DNA of 64,000 nt, from NCBI RefSeq assembly GCF_050947875.1, contig NC_134576.1, positions 55,804,255 to 55,868,254 of the forward strand. Direction: 5' to 3'. The position numbers were made by a program, and so were the translations under genes. A model generated the notes under the pieces. The model worked only from the letters and a program-made list of their open reading frames with translations, was not told where the DNA came from and ran no database searches. The DNA comes from Dermacentor variabilis. Taxonomy: Eukaryota; Arthropoda; Arachnida; Ixodida; Ixodidae. Shown here piece after piece: positions 21,660-31,610 of the stretch (its first letter is position 1; every line of letters begins with the position of its first letter).

Positions 21660-22519
21660 ACAGAGGATCTGATACATTTGCCTTGGGGTTCTTCATACGA
21701 ATAGCTCCTCCGTTCGTAGGCACCAAAGCCACAGGAAGTGTACTGGTTCCACTGCGGAGGAACAATTCCACAGGTAGGTTCGTAGGTAGGTAGGTCTTGC
21801 AGGGGAATGGAAGCAGGCCAGAGGGTAGCGCTCTGGCCCGGAGATTAAACAGGCATCACTTTGTCAATAACCACAATTTTGTTAAAATGAATAAGAAAGA
21901 AACAAGTTAAGAAAAGACAGATAACCGCCGGCTACTTGTCAGCAAACCCGGATGAAGTCCGGACGAGGCACGGTAAGACTGCTCACGGAACCCTGGGTCC
22001 TAAAAGGCCCACCAGCCTGCTGGTGCCGGTTAACGTTTCCATGCTTCAACCGCGCTTCTCCGTTTCACAGTTATTTCGCGCTGTTCCCCGCAGTTATACA
22101 AGACACAGCAGCATACGACAGCGAACCAGCACGTGATTTGCAGCAAATACTTACGCTTCATTTCTATAAGTCCCACAGGCGATTCGGCGTGTAATTTTTC
22201 CCGTCCGAAGTGGGCCCTGAACTAAAAGCACCACACTACGAGGAAATCACCTCACCCCATCAACAACAAATACTTTTCTCTCTCTCTCTCTCTCTTTCTG
22301 TCTGCGCTAAAGTGAAGCTTATGTGATGCGTACTCTTTGTGCTGAGCGCTTTGTTTATTAGGCGTGCGGTATGTTTAATCATGCCCGATGGAACAGATTG
22401 TGTTGATACTCGTGCTTGAAAAAGCGAAACAGAACGGTAACTGATGAAGTGTCCTGTGCCCCGCTGTATATCCGCATATGACAGACATCACTTTGTCAAT
22501 AACCACAATTTTGTTATTG

Positions 22520-22556
22520 GCATCAGATGGTGCCATTTCGCGGCACCATCTGATGC
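22520..22556. repeat. Perfect 15-bp hairpin
   Basis: Arms GCATCAGATGGTGCC and GGCACCATCTGATGC with a 7-nt loop ATTTCGC. Confidence 0.95.
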
Positions 22557-22739
22557 GAACCTTCTGCAGAAGTGGTGACAGAAAATTAATTGAAGTGTGC
22601 GAACGGCCAAAGTAAAAGGCAAAATATGTACGCGACATTTCGAGTAGCACCCGTGTCGGCGCTCCTGTCTATCCTACACCGTGACTGGTACTAATCCGGA
22701 AGTGTTGAACAGAGTATAATGTAGCAACAAAGTATAATT

Positions 22740-23282
22740 TAAATGCTACTTATTATGCGTGTTCCGCTCTGATACAGAGGTGACTGCGTACACAATTTGG
22801 TCAATATTTTTGCCGCACTTCCTCTGTTCCTGTGCTATGGCCGCACCGTACTCAATTGCAAAGTCGTAAAGTAAGACTACGGCGAGAGCATAATTGAAAT
22901 TGTGCGTTTCACCGTGATTTCTTTTTTTAGAGAGCACAATTTTCTTCAAGAATGTGCGTTTGAAAGGTGCTTTCAAAAAATGGGAAGAAAGAGTGTAGTT
23001 CTTTGCTAACTGCCTTGTCCAGGCGACGATTTTTGTTGCACATTTCACGTGGTACTGTTTGGAAGTTGAAAGGCACGTGAACCACCCTATGTTCGCTCAT
23101 TTCTCAAAGATGCGTTACCGATGATAGTTTTAGGGTTGAGAAGACAGCGCGAGATCGAAGATGTTGGAAGTCTCTTGTGTAATCCGCGTAGGTTCTTTTG
23201 TAGTCTGCATTAAATTGAAGCTTAGACAGGTATTTATAAAGACCCTCGCTGCCGTATTATCTACAATTAAGTTAGCACTAGT
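22740..23282 (-). pseudogene. CR1-like LINE endonuclease, downstream piece
   Basis: The minus strand reads FINTCLSFNLMQTTKEPTRI and NIFDLALSS (23260-23135), the end of an AP endonuclease domain. Frameshifted remains of the following linker continue leftward to about 22746. It continues the endonuclease piece at 24481-24990; the RTE-like LINE lies between them. Confidence 0.6.
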
Positions 23283-24480
23283 CATCATCATGATGAGCCT
23301 ATTTTTATGTCCACTGCAGGACGAAGGCCTCAGAGCGACGCCCAATTATCTCTCTTGCGTTAGCTGATCCGAACTAGCGCTTGCATATTTCCATATTTAA
23401 TTACAGCACCTAATTTTCTGCCGTCCTTGACTGCGCTTCCATTTGCTTGGCACAAATTATGCAATTCTAATGATCCAGCAGTTATCCAATTAACCTACGC
23501 ATTATATCGCCTGCTCAGCTCGATTCCCCCCCCCACCCCCCCCCTCTCCCATTCACGTCAACTACAATATTGCCTATCCACGTTCACTCTCTGGTCCACA
23601 TGGTTCCTTTCCTCCCTGGTAACCTCAAGCCTAACTGTTTCCGGTTTTTCACTCCTCGCACTGTCCTTCGCTTGTTCTCGAGGTTCTTTGTTAGACCCGA
23701 AGTTTTCGCTCCATACGTTAGGAACGGTAGGACGCAATGATTGTGCACTTTTCTTTTCAACGACTGCGGTGTGCTCTCCGTCAGCATTTTGCAATACCTG
23801 TCATAGGCACACCAACTCACGTTTATTTCCCTGCAAATTTCCTTCTCTTGATCAGGGTCCTCTCTGAATAATCGCCCTGGATAAACGTATTCATGGACAC
23901 CTTCTAGAAGTTCACGGGCAATCCTGAATTCTTGTGTTTTTGCCAGGCTACTGAACATTACCTGACTTCTGTACGGTAACCTTCCACCCCACTTTTACAC
24001 TTCCTTAGTTAAGGTTGTCGATCATTTGTTGCAATTCATCCACAGTGATACTGAAAAGGACAATGTCATCTGCAAACCGAAGGTTGCTAAGATATTCGCC
24101 GTTGATTATCACTCTTAAGCCTTCCCAGTCTAATATCTTGAATAATTATTCAGGGCGTGGAATGAATAACATTGGAGAGACCGTGCTTCCTTAGATGACC
24201 CGTTTCTTGAAAGGTAATTTTCCACTTTTGCTTAGAGAAGCAAGGTATCTGTGCGCGTAATCTGTATATATTTCCCAAAATATTCACGGATGCCTCCTGT
24301 ATTCCTTGAACACGCAATGCCTCTATGACTGCTGGCATCTCTACTGAATCAAATACATTCTAATAATCTGTGAAAGGCATATAGAGAGATTGATTGTACT
24401 CCGCAAATTTCTCCGTTAACTATTTGACGAGATGGATTGATCCACTATATCACTTTCGGAAGCCAGCAAGTGAAGTGTTC
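23283..24480 (-). mobile_element. RTE-like LINE, 5' truncated, inserted in the CR1-like LINE
   Basis: The 3' tail is a TGATGATG run at 23283-23295, followed upstream by a CTGCAGTGGACATAAAAATA-type end that I remember as a common arthropod RTE 3' end. Minus-strand coding blocks in order are VFDSVEMPAVIEALRVQGI (near 24340), a motif C region with FADDIV at about 24070 (GNLRFADDIVLF after correction of one base), YVYPGRLFREDPDQEKEI (23890) and LPFLTYGAKT (23740). Several frameshifts and stops are present, so it is inactive. Confidence 0.75.
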
Positions 24481-24990
24481 ACCTGAATATATTCGTACCA
24501 GTATTCCGATTTATCTCCGTGAAATAAAAGTCCACTGATAAAAAGGTGCGTGCAGTAGGATGCAGTAATCTAACTTTACTCAGGACTTTAGTAAGTTGGT
24601 GCGCGAAATCAGATGTGTTATGGAGAGGCCGATGAGAACGCCTGCAACAACAGACGAGGCAAGGCATGACATATGAGACATATGACATATGACATTACAT
24701 ATATCTTTATATTAGACATGGAAACCCGGCAAGTCTGCAAGAACTTCAGCGTCAGTGATGTCTGCAGTTAGCCATGTTTCGGTTATTACCTACAGATTGC
24801 TGTTAGATGAAAGTACGAAGTTCGAGTGAATGCAACGTCTCGAGAGGAAAATTCGCGCATTCGCAAGAAATAGCCTAAAGCTAGAGGTTTGTTGATTTCC
24901 TATTCGCACGGGAAGACCCAGTTCTTTCACAGCTTGACGACTGCTATAACACTTAGCTGGCCATCTGCGATTGGTCATGAGATGTGTAGC
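24481..24990 (-). pseudogene. CR1-like LINE endonuclease, upstream piece
   Basis: The minus strand reads LANARIFL, then (24790-24720) VITETWLTADITDAEVLADL, then (24650-24500) HNTSDFAHQLTKVLSKVRLL and FLSVDFYF, where the catalytic GDFNF has become SVDFYF. The domain is cut at ~24481 by the RTE-like LINE and resumes at 23282. The right edge coincides with the start of duplicated copy A. Confidence 0.7.
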
Positions 24991-25744
24991 GTTTGCCGTC
25001 CAAGAATAAGAGGAAAAGTAATGCGAGCTTTATTTTTACATTGTTGATACGGAAGTCTATATGACATCTTCGCTTTTGCTTTTAGTCTGTCATTCAATGC
25101 TTTTTTTGCAGTCTAGTGAGTAGCATTTGTATCTTTAAGGCTAAAACCAGTGAAGGTTTCTTTTCAGCGGTCCATTTTACATGTCTTTATGCGAAACATG
25201 TTCTTCAGTAGCTTTTTTTCCTTTTTCGCCAACTTCCATTTTTTCGGGAATAATTTAGTGTTTCTTAAAAAGTACTCATACAGCAGCACTTTATATTTTG
25301 TTAGTTTGTTCGCAAGTCTTGAGGCTATTCATACAATCTTATTAAATGAGAATGAGTGATCTTGTGTTTCGACCGAACTGATCCTTTGCCTCTGATAGTT
25401 AACTGTGTTTTTAGCATTGGGCAGTAGAGGTGTGGCACATAATTATACCGAAAGAAATACTTCTGCTCTAAATTTATGCGTCTGTGTTTGACTGTTTATT
25501 ATTCAAGAAATAGCATTTGTGTTCGCGAGAAAGTTGAAATTAATTCAACTTAACAACTACACAATGTTGCTAGAGTGCATAAAACTTCTAGACAACGCTT
25601 ATACAGGAAAATGCACCTTCCAGTCACAAAGCACCTCTAGTTTATTAAGGCGAAGAACAAACATGCTGTTGTAGAACTACTTGAAGACCGCTTCAAGCTT
25701 GGACACAATCACACATATCACAGGCAAGCTGATGTTGATACTGA

Positions 25745-25860
25745 CATGGATGGATGGATGGATGGATGGATGGATGGATGGATGGATGGATGGATGGATG
25801 GATGGATGGATGGATGGATGGATGGATGGATGGATGGATGGATGGATGAATGGATGGATA
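25745..25860 (-). repeat. (GGAT)n microsatellite / LINE tail, ~29 units
   Basis: Nearly pure array with one GATGAATGG interruption. It lies at the 3' end of the minus-strand LINE that follows, so it is a TCCA-type LINE tail that has expanded. Copy B has only ~7 units (35475-35502). Confidence 0.95.
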
Positions 25861-27243
25861 AATAACTTTCTTGAGGTCCGTCGGTGAGAGCGATTAGCGC
25901 GCTGCGGGCCGCTCCCACGCCGGGACAGAGAGGCCATGACCCTCCGCCGCGTCGCGGGCCCGATGGACAGCCCAGAGCTGTGCTTCAAGGCCCGAGCTGC
26001 GTAGGGTTCGGTCCCACTCTTCATTGGTGATCCTGGCCCCTTCCGCCAGGCGGCAACCCCTGAGCATGTGAGCAAGGCTAGCTGTATCTTTACAAAAGCG
26101 ACACGCACTGAGAGGGTGCGCGCCCGGGAAGATTGTGCAGGAAGGCTGGGCATGGGTACGTGCCCGTGTGAAGCCGCCACTACGTGATTTGTGCTTTATT
26201 GAGTGCTTTGTGTGGTAGCGGCACGGTTCTCTTGAATAACTTGTAGTGCTGGGTGATATCGTTGTACGTAACGAGGGGGTCGCGCTCGCTCACCCATCCT
26301 GCAGAGAGGGAGTCCGAGCTCGCACAGTGAGTTAGGTCTCGTGCGCCCTCGTGTGCCGTCTCGTTGAGGTTAGGGAGTGGCCCCTTTAATGGTCCCGTGT
26401 GTGCCGGGAACCAATAGATGTAGTGCGGTTTGAGTTGTTGATTACCGAGTATCCTGCCGACAGTCGGGAATATGTTCCCTGTTCTGAAGGACAGAATGGC
26501 CGTTTGGGAGTCCCAGTATATCAAGCTTTTATCGTCTTCTGGAGTGCAAGGCTGACGGCCACCAGCTCGGCCACCTCAGGTCTATCAGTGCGCACCGTGC
26601 ACGCGTTGATGACTGTGCCATTTTTGTTGACCACTGCTGCTACATAGGCTCGTCTGCCAGGGTATTTGGCTGCGTCCGTAAAGCAGCATGCTTTTCCGGA
26701 AGCGGCTGCCTATTGGAGGAGTGCTTTGGTTTGAGCAAGTCTTTGGTCGATGTTGTGCTCTGGGTTCATATTCCTGGGCAGAGGGGCTGCCCTAATCTTT
26801 TTACTTTGGTCGGGTGTTAGCGAGTGGCTGTTACACTCGATCTCAGGAGGCGCGACGCCGATTTCTCGTAGGATCCATCTGCCCGCAGGTGTGCCGGACA
26901 GCCTGGTGATCTGCGCCCGTTCCTGTGCCTCCCCAATCTCGCTTAGCGGCTTCTGCATGCCCAATGCGTCCAGTGCCTCCGTGTTCGTGTGCATGGGTAG
27001 ACCCATGGCTCTCTTGGCGACCTTACGCAGGAGCGTTTCAAGCTTGTCTCTCTCCACGTGAGACCTATTGTGCATAGCCGCGACATACATGAAGTGACTC
27101 ATTACGATGACCTGTGGCAGTCTAAGCAGTTTGTCCTCCTTGAGCCCGTGATGCGTGCCGGTTGCCCACTCGTCTCAGTAGGCGTGTGGCGTTCTCGGCC
27201 TTCGTGGTGAGCTTAGCGACTGTGATGGTGTTTGCGCCATTCG
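25861..27243 (-). pseudogene. I-like LINE, 3' third with RNase H (copy A)
   Basis: Reading leftward, 27240-26710 encodes the RT thumb-to-RNase H linker (KEDKLLRLPQVIVMSHF, KVAKRAMGLP). After a stop the RNase H domain follows: FTDAAKYPGRRAYVAAVV (first Asp), AELVAVSLAL (Glu), and in another phase YWDSQTAI (second Asp), YWFPAHTGP and NETAHEGARDLT (last acidic region). Next comes a zinc-knuckle-like C terminus (about 26110-26030) and then the microsatellite tail. RNase H in ORF2 is typical of the I clade. The 5' part of the element is absent. Confidence 0.8.
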
Positions 27244-27271
27244 CAAAGATTCATGCTCACATGAATCTTTG
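27244..27271. repeat. Perfect 12-bp hairpin at the LINE truncation point (copy A)
   Basis: Arms CAAAGATTCATG and CATGAATCTTTG with loop CTCA. It sits exactly where LINE coding similarity ends. The same structure is at 37349-37376 in copy B, so it predates the duplication. Confidence 0.9.
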
Positions 27272-28919
27272 AAATAATGGAGTGTGAATTAAAACTTGGA
27301 GCACCAAATAAATGCATTAGAAAGATAGACATGCAGAAAATATTGCATAGCATTGCAGAGTTCACAATGTGAAAGCATGCACACGCGTCATGTTTTACAC
27401 CGCTCTGTACTAGAACACATCATGGTAAGTATGTCATCGAACCATATGCAGTGACAGGTTAATAGTTAATACTGAAAGTGAAGAAAAGTGTATGAACTGC
27501 TCATTTTCCACCAACACACACGATGTTGTAAGAATGAGCGGCTAAAAAAAAGAATAATTCTATCGCGCTGACATAACAAGTGTTTCCCAAAAATTCAGAA
27601 AATTCTACATAACGTCGATTATTAAACACAAATAATCTATTAGGACTACTAAGACTGACCATTTCTGCCGCCAACTTAAATATTGACACGTGTATTTGTT
27701 CATCTTTATTCGGTGACCGCTTTTCACCGACTAACGAATAATATCGCTCGGAGTCGGACGCGCCTGCATGGATCGGATGTTTCGCGAATCTTATCGATGG
27801 TTCTGTCCGTTGTCTGTTGTCACAGGAACTTCATTAATCTGACTGCGTATTTCTTTTGTGTGCTTCAGTGTTTTTGAGGAGAGAATTGTGCCATGAAACA
27901 GCGTCGGAAGCGAGAAAAACAGAACATGCGCTCAGTGCATGAAAATTTGCCAACCCACTCAGCTGTCTATTGTAAGAAAGTACATATTGACCAGACTTGC
28001 TCCCCCCCCCCCCTGCATGTACTTAAAAAACACTAACATACATGCTGCACAGTAGATTTTTAATAATTATTTTACTAACTTCGTTAAACAAACAAAGACT
28101 GACCAGAGTCATGCCTGTGCCCTTCATGTAATCCATCAAGATGGGGCACTGTCCCGATGGCAGACATCACTGCTTTATACTTGAGTGCAGGCACTCTTAT
28201 GACCAGAAGAATATACAGGGTGATTTTTTTTAAGCTTTATGGAATTTATGGAATCGTCTATGGACACAGCCTAATTGTCATAGAGCAATAATATTCGAAG
28301 AAGGCAACATTAATAGACAGAGAAATTAAAACACACATTCACATAATTAACGACAATTAGCCAAATGACTTCTTAATTACCTTACGCCACATTGGAATTG
28401 TAGCCGGTGAGCTAGCAGGACGTATGCACTTAAAATAAATTTCCATGACACCAGTTACGAGGTATTATTTTCCTAAGTGTTATTTCTCCAAGTATCCTTC
28501 AGATCACTCAAATCCCGCCAGCTGTGAATGTTCAAGACATCCAGAGATACCAGAACGAGCTGTCCATGTGATTGAAGAGCATTCCGACGGTGCTGGTCAC
28601 TGGGAACGCGTGACGGCCAAACGCAGGCTCTAAGCCCGGCCATCAACCGGGGTATGCAAATCGGCAAGAGCCATCGCGAGCGCTTCCTCTCCCGATAACT
28701 TCACTTCGTGGCGGCTCCGGATTTCTGGCTTCAGCGAGGCCTACTTTCGAACATCAACTAATGGCAATTTCCCTATAATTTATCGTTTCCTTCTTGCATT
28801 TATTAAACACAAGTAATTTCCCCTATGTTGTCCTTAGTGTCAGTGTTTGTTGGCTTCTTATGTTATCACTAATAAAAATCGGGCCCCTCGGTCCACCCCC
28901 TTTCTTCTCATTTGTTACA
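27272..28919. other. Unassigned part of the duplicated block
   Basis: AT-rich DNA with short frames, a 14-base C run near 28004-28017, and a TACAGGGTGATTTTTTTTAA stretch at ~28215 that looks like one end of a DNA element, although I find no inverted partner. A 62-codon frame (28445-28633) is conserved in B (38552-38740), as expected for a recent duplicate. Confidence 0.4.
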
Positions 28920-29309
28920 GGGTAGAAAGTAAGCGCTTCAGTTTCGGCAATGCTTTTCAGGGTGGTCACGGATGATAACAGCTGTCAAGACGGTAATGTA
29001 TTGACACCCAGGAGGCTCTTTAGGGCCTTGTGCACTTGTCACGGGGTGGAAAAGCCTAAACGATTTCACGCGTCGACTTTTCTCTTTGCCATGCTCCTGC
29101 CAAGCAGACGCACTCCCTCCCACTCCCCCCCTCCCCTACCTGCCCTCCGGCGCGGCATGGGAGACAGCAGCAGTTGCAGCGCAAAAAATTGAAAAGAAAA
29201 CACTGAGCACTCAGCGTCTACGTGGCTGTTTCGTGTCTCATTCCTTCGTCCGTTGTTTTATTTGGCGCCTTCGTTGTAATCAATAAAAAAAAAGCTAGGA
29301 CAACTTCGC
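28920..29309 (+). repeat. Repeat module M1
   Basis: Similar, with divergence, to the end of the same block (30110-30343 in A; 40185-40490 in B): GTCACGGATGATAACAGCTG against GTCACGGATACTGACAGCTG, and a shared end CTTCGCTTTAA. The two direct modules bracket ~0.8 kb. Confidence 0.6.
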
Positions 29310-30343
29310 TTTAAGAATTATGGAGTTCCGGGAACTGTTGCAATCGATGTAAGCGAAGCATTCCTTGCTGGATGCTTTTATTGACGATAATTAGCGGTGA
29401 TGTTGACGGCTAAAGCTTAATTTCTTCAACGTTTAGTCCAACACAAGTGTGGCGAGTTGATGTTAAACGCTACCTTGCGGGCACCACTGCTGTTTGCGTA
29501 GTACACAGAACACACAGGGAGAGGTATTTGCTTGAGTCGTTGTTGTTCGCCATAATTAACAACCCCCGAGAGGGTTGAGCATAGCCATTGTCTAACATGG
29601 CACGTCGCATTGTGGCAGAAATACTAAACTTGACTTGGATTATCCGGCTGTATGTGCGAAAGCCACAATCGGATTATAAGGGCGCCCGCCGTAGTGGTGG
29701 ACTCCGCATTAATTTTGACACCGTGTTGTTCTTTAACGTGTCCCAAAATCTAAGTGCACGTGCGTTTTCTATTTCGCCCCCGTCGAAATGCGGCGTCCGC
29801 GGCTGGGATCAAATCCACGGCCTCTAGCAAAGCTAATGCGGTGGGCAAGGAAGTGTTGATTTGACGGTCGACCGCTTCCGTAGTTGTGCCTGGACCCTGC
29901 GGTGCGCGTTAATTAATGCGGCTCTGCTTCGGTACGCCCTGCGTAGTTTGTCCGTTTGACATATTTGCATGGTGTTTATTTTTCAAAAAAAAAAGCAGAA
30001 ACGTATTGTACCGCGCCTAGAACTTAAGCTTATCCACGTCATCTCCCCCCTCCCTTGTATGGGAACTGCCTCCTCTCCCTACAGCTCTATCAACGTCGCC
30101 TTCGGACACGCACCTTAGTAGAAAGGGTAACGCTGCAGTTTCTGCAATGCTTCTGAGCGGAGTCACGGATACTGACAGCTGTCAAGAGGCTAATTGGCGA
30201 CGGCCAGGGAGCTCTAGAGGGCATTGTGCACATTCGAAGCGGTGGGGTAAAAGCGAGTTCTAAGCGTCGCCTTTCCTCTCTGACTAGCTGCTGTCATGTA
30301 TGCACAAGTTGTGGACCCTCCTCATGTCCCCCCGACGCGGTGT
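29310..30343 (+). repeat. ~1-kb interspersed repeat (copy A), truncated by the TIR element
   Basis: Collinear with 39415-40490 (copy B) and, in reverse orientation and more diverged, with 49178-50085. Shared blocks include GAGAGGGTTGAGCAT, GTGTGGCGAGT, GTCACGGATA and GGGCATTGTGCACATTCGA. It contains an antisense SINE segment (29632-29830). In copy A its last part is missing, cut at 30343 by the TIR element. Confidence 0.7.
29632..29830 (-). repeat. Ruka-type SINE, antisense (copy A)
   Basis: Reverse complement of the SINE body: ACAATCGGATTATAAGG, then GGACTCCGCATTAATTTTGA, then CTAAGTGCACGT, then CGTCGAAATGCGG. Confidence 0.75.
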
Positions 30344-30361
30344 CCCAGGTAGCACACAAAG
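30344..30361 (+). repeat. Left terminal inverted repeat
   Basis: CCCAGGTAGCACACAAAG, the inverse of 34671-34687 apart from one extra base. Confidence 0.85.
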
Positions 30362-30442
30362 TCTTGAAAACGTCGTATTAAGGGATTCAACGTCTGAAGC
30401 GGATTTTTGACCAAAATCGACGCATCAAAGACGTTCCAAACA

Positions 30443-30531
30443 AGATAGCTTAAAAACGAGGGGTGAATACGTTTTGATAACGTTGGAAGCCAGACAGCTT
30501 AAAAACGAAGGGTGAATACGTTTTGCAAACG
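30443..30531 (+). repeat. Subterminal ~50-bp tandem duplication
   Basis: Two copies of GCTTAAAAACGA(G/A)GGGTGAATACGTTTT. On the right side the element has its own pair (CTAGACCAGCTTTT at ~34407 and ~34501). Such subterminal repeats are often transposase-binding sites; that role is inference. Confidence 0.8.
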
Positions 30532-30775
30532 ACTCAAAACGCCACCGCCACGCCACGGCGCGTCAGCCTCTTTAGCGGCTTCTACAATATTCAACAACCC
30601 ATCAACGCGATCCAACCTTGCGCAAGGTGGCGATACCGTCGTCAAATCATGTGACCAAGGTGGCCACATGATTCGTGATGCCGGGCAGCAGGGCGAGCCG
30701 GGGCATAGTCGCGTCGTCATGGCGCCGTCACGTCACCGCACTCGCATTGCGCTGTGGTGTGTTTGCGGCTGTTCT

Positions 30776-31290
30776 GAACGTGCTGCCGCTGCCCTTTGCT
30801 ATGTAAGTGTTGCAGTGTTTTGCTGTCAAGAAAACGATATTCTGTGATCAGTTTGGGTTGTGCGATATGTTTGTGTGGTTTTAATTTGGAAATCAGTAGT
30901 GTTTTCAATTGTTATGTGATCAAGGCGGCCACGTTATTCGTGAAGCCGGGCATAGTTACGTTATCGCACTCGCATGGCACTATGGTCTGTTTGCGACTGT
31001 TCTGAATGTGCTGCCGCTGCCCTTTGTCATGTAAGTGTTGCAGTGCTTTGCTGTCAAGAAAACGACATTCTGTGATTAGTTTGGGTTGTGCGATCTGTTT
31101 GAGCCGGGCATAATAACGTTATCGCACTCGCGTTGCGCTGTGGTATGATAGCGGCGGTTCTGAATGTGCTGCCGCTGCCCTTTGTCATGTAAGTGTTGCA
31201 GGGTTTTGCCGTCAAGAAAACGACGTTCTGTGATTAGTTTGGGTTGTGCGATCTGTTTGTGTAGTTTAATTTGGAAATCAGTAGTGTTTT
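30776..31290 (+). repeat. Three tandem repeats of ~160-220 bp
   Basis: The block starting GTGCTGCCGCTGCCCTTTG and passing CAAGAAAACGA, then TTTGGGTTGTGCGAT, occurs at about 30780, 31007 and 31170. Units 1 and 3 share a long 3' extension (TTTGGAAATCAGTAGTGTTT) that unit 2 lacks. Confidence 0.85.
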
Positions 31291-31610
31291 CAATTGGAGG
31301 GCGCGGAGTGGAGGGCACTAATCACCTCTTCAAGTTCATTGTCATGTTCTGTGAGGCGCCTTTTCACTGACGCTGTAATTAAGGCGTTAAGGGCAGTATA
31401 AGGACGAAAGTTAGAGGGACGAAATCGTGCCTGTGTGTCCCTAGCGTCGGGGTCGGCCGCTATGCGTGATCCTAACAAGAAGGCATTTTGCAGAATGCGA
31501 AGAAAGGCGGCAAAATTTCTGTCTGTGCGCACCTTGCCGATCTCCGCAATAGAGCCATCATCGTGGTATTTTATAGTCTCCCGTTTAGCAAGAGTGTTGC
31601 AGACAAGGGA
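31290..31610 (-). CDS. Hypothetical exon inside the TIR element
   Basis: An open minus-strand stretch of ~107 codons with no ATG start. It reads RETIKYHDDGSIAEIGKV, then NFAAFLRILQNAFLLGSRIA, then FRPYTALNALITASVKRRL and ELEEVISALHSAP. Composition is that of a soluble, mainly helical protein, unlike the low-complexity frames around it. An acceptor-like CAG lies just upstream. I recognise no family. It could be a transposase-associated or captured host exon, or chance. Confidence 0.35.
   Translation of the reverse strand, partial: SLVCNTLAKRETIKYHDDGSIAEIGKVRTDRNFAAFLRILQNAFLLGSRIAADPDARDTQARFRPSNFRPYTALNALITASVKRRLTEHDNELEEVISALHSAPSN

Larger units (their letters stand above)
21571..22739. 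other. Unassigned DNA with two perfect hairpins and a 31-bp direct repeat
   Basis: Holds the hairpins at 21627-21659 and 22520-22556, a (CT)n run at ~22273-22296, and CATCACTTTGTCAATAACCA plus 11 further identical bases at both 21853 and 22488. No convincing coding frame. It may contain the 5' UTR of the CR1/L2-like LINE. Confidence 0.45.
24969..30343 (+). repeat. Duplicated block, copy A (5375 bp)
   Basis: Near-identical, in the same orientation, to 34699-40416, starting GATTGGTCATGAGATGTG and ending CCCCGACGCGGTGT. Differences I can see are a longer GGAT array here, absence of the SINE found in B at 36268-36723, ~38 bp at 30045-30082 lacking in B, and scattered substitutions (about 1-2% by eye). 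The right edge abuts the TIR element at 30344 exactly. Confidence 0.95.

Noticed and set aside
25681..26180. Open frames with Ser-Ile-His-Pro repeats on the minus strand and Met-Asp-Gly-Trp repeats on the plus strand
   Set aside because: They are translations of the (GGAT)n microsatellite and shift in all phases; no protein is implied.
28920..30343. The direct modules around the ~1-kb repeat as LTRs of a small retroelement
   Set aside because: The modules are too diverged from each other, have no TG...CA ends, no primer site and no target duplication.
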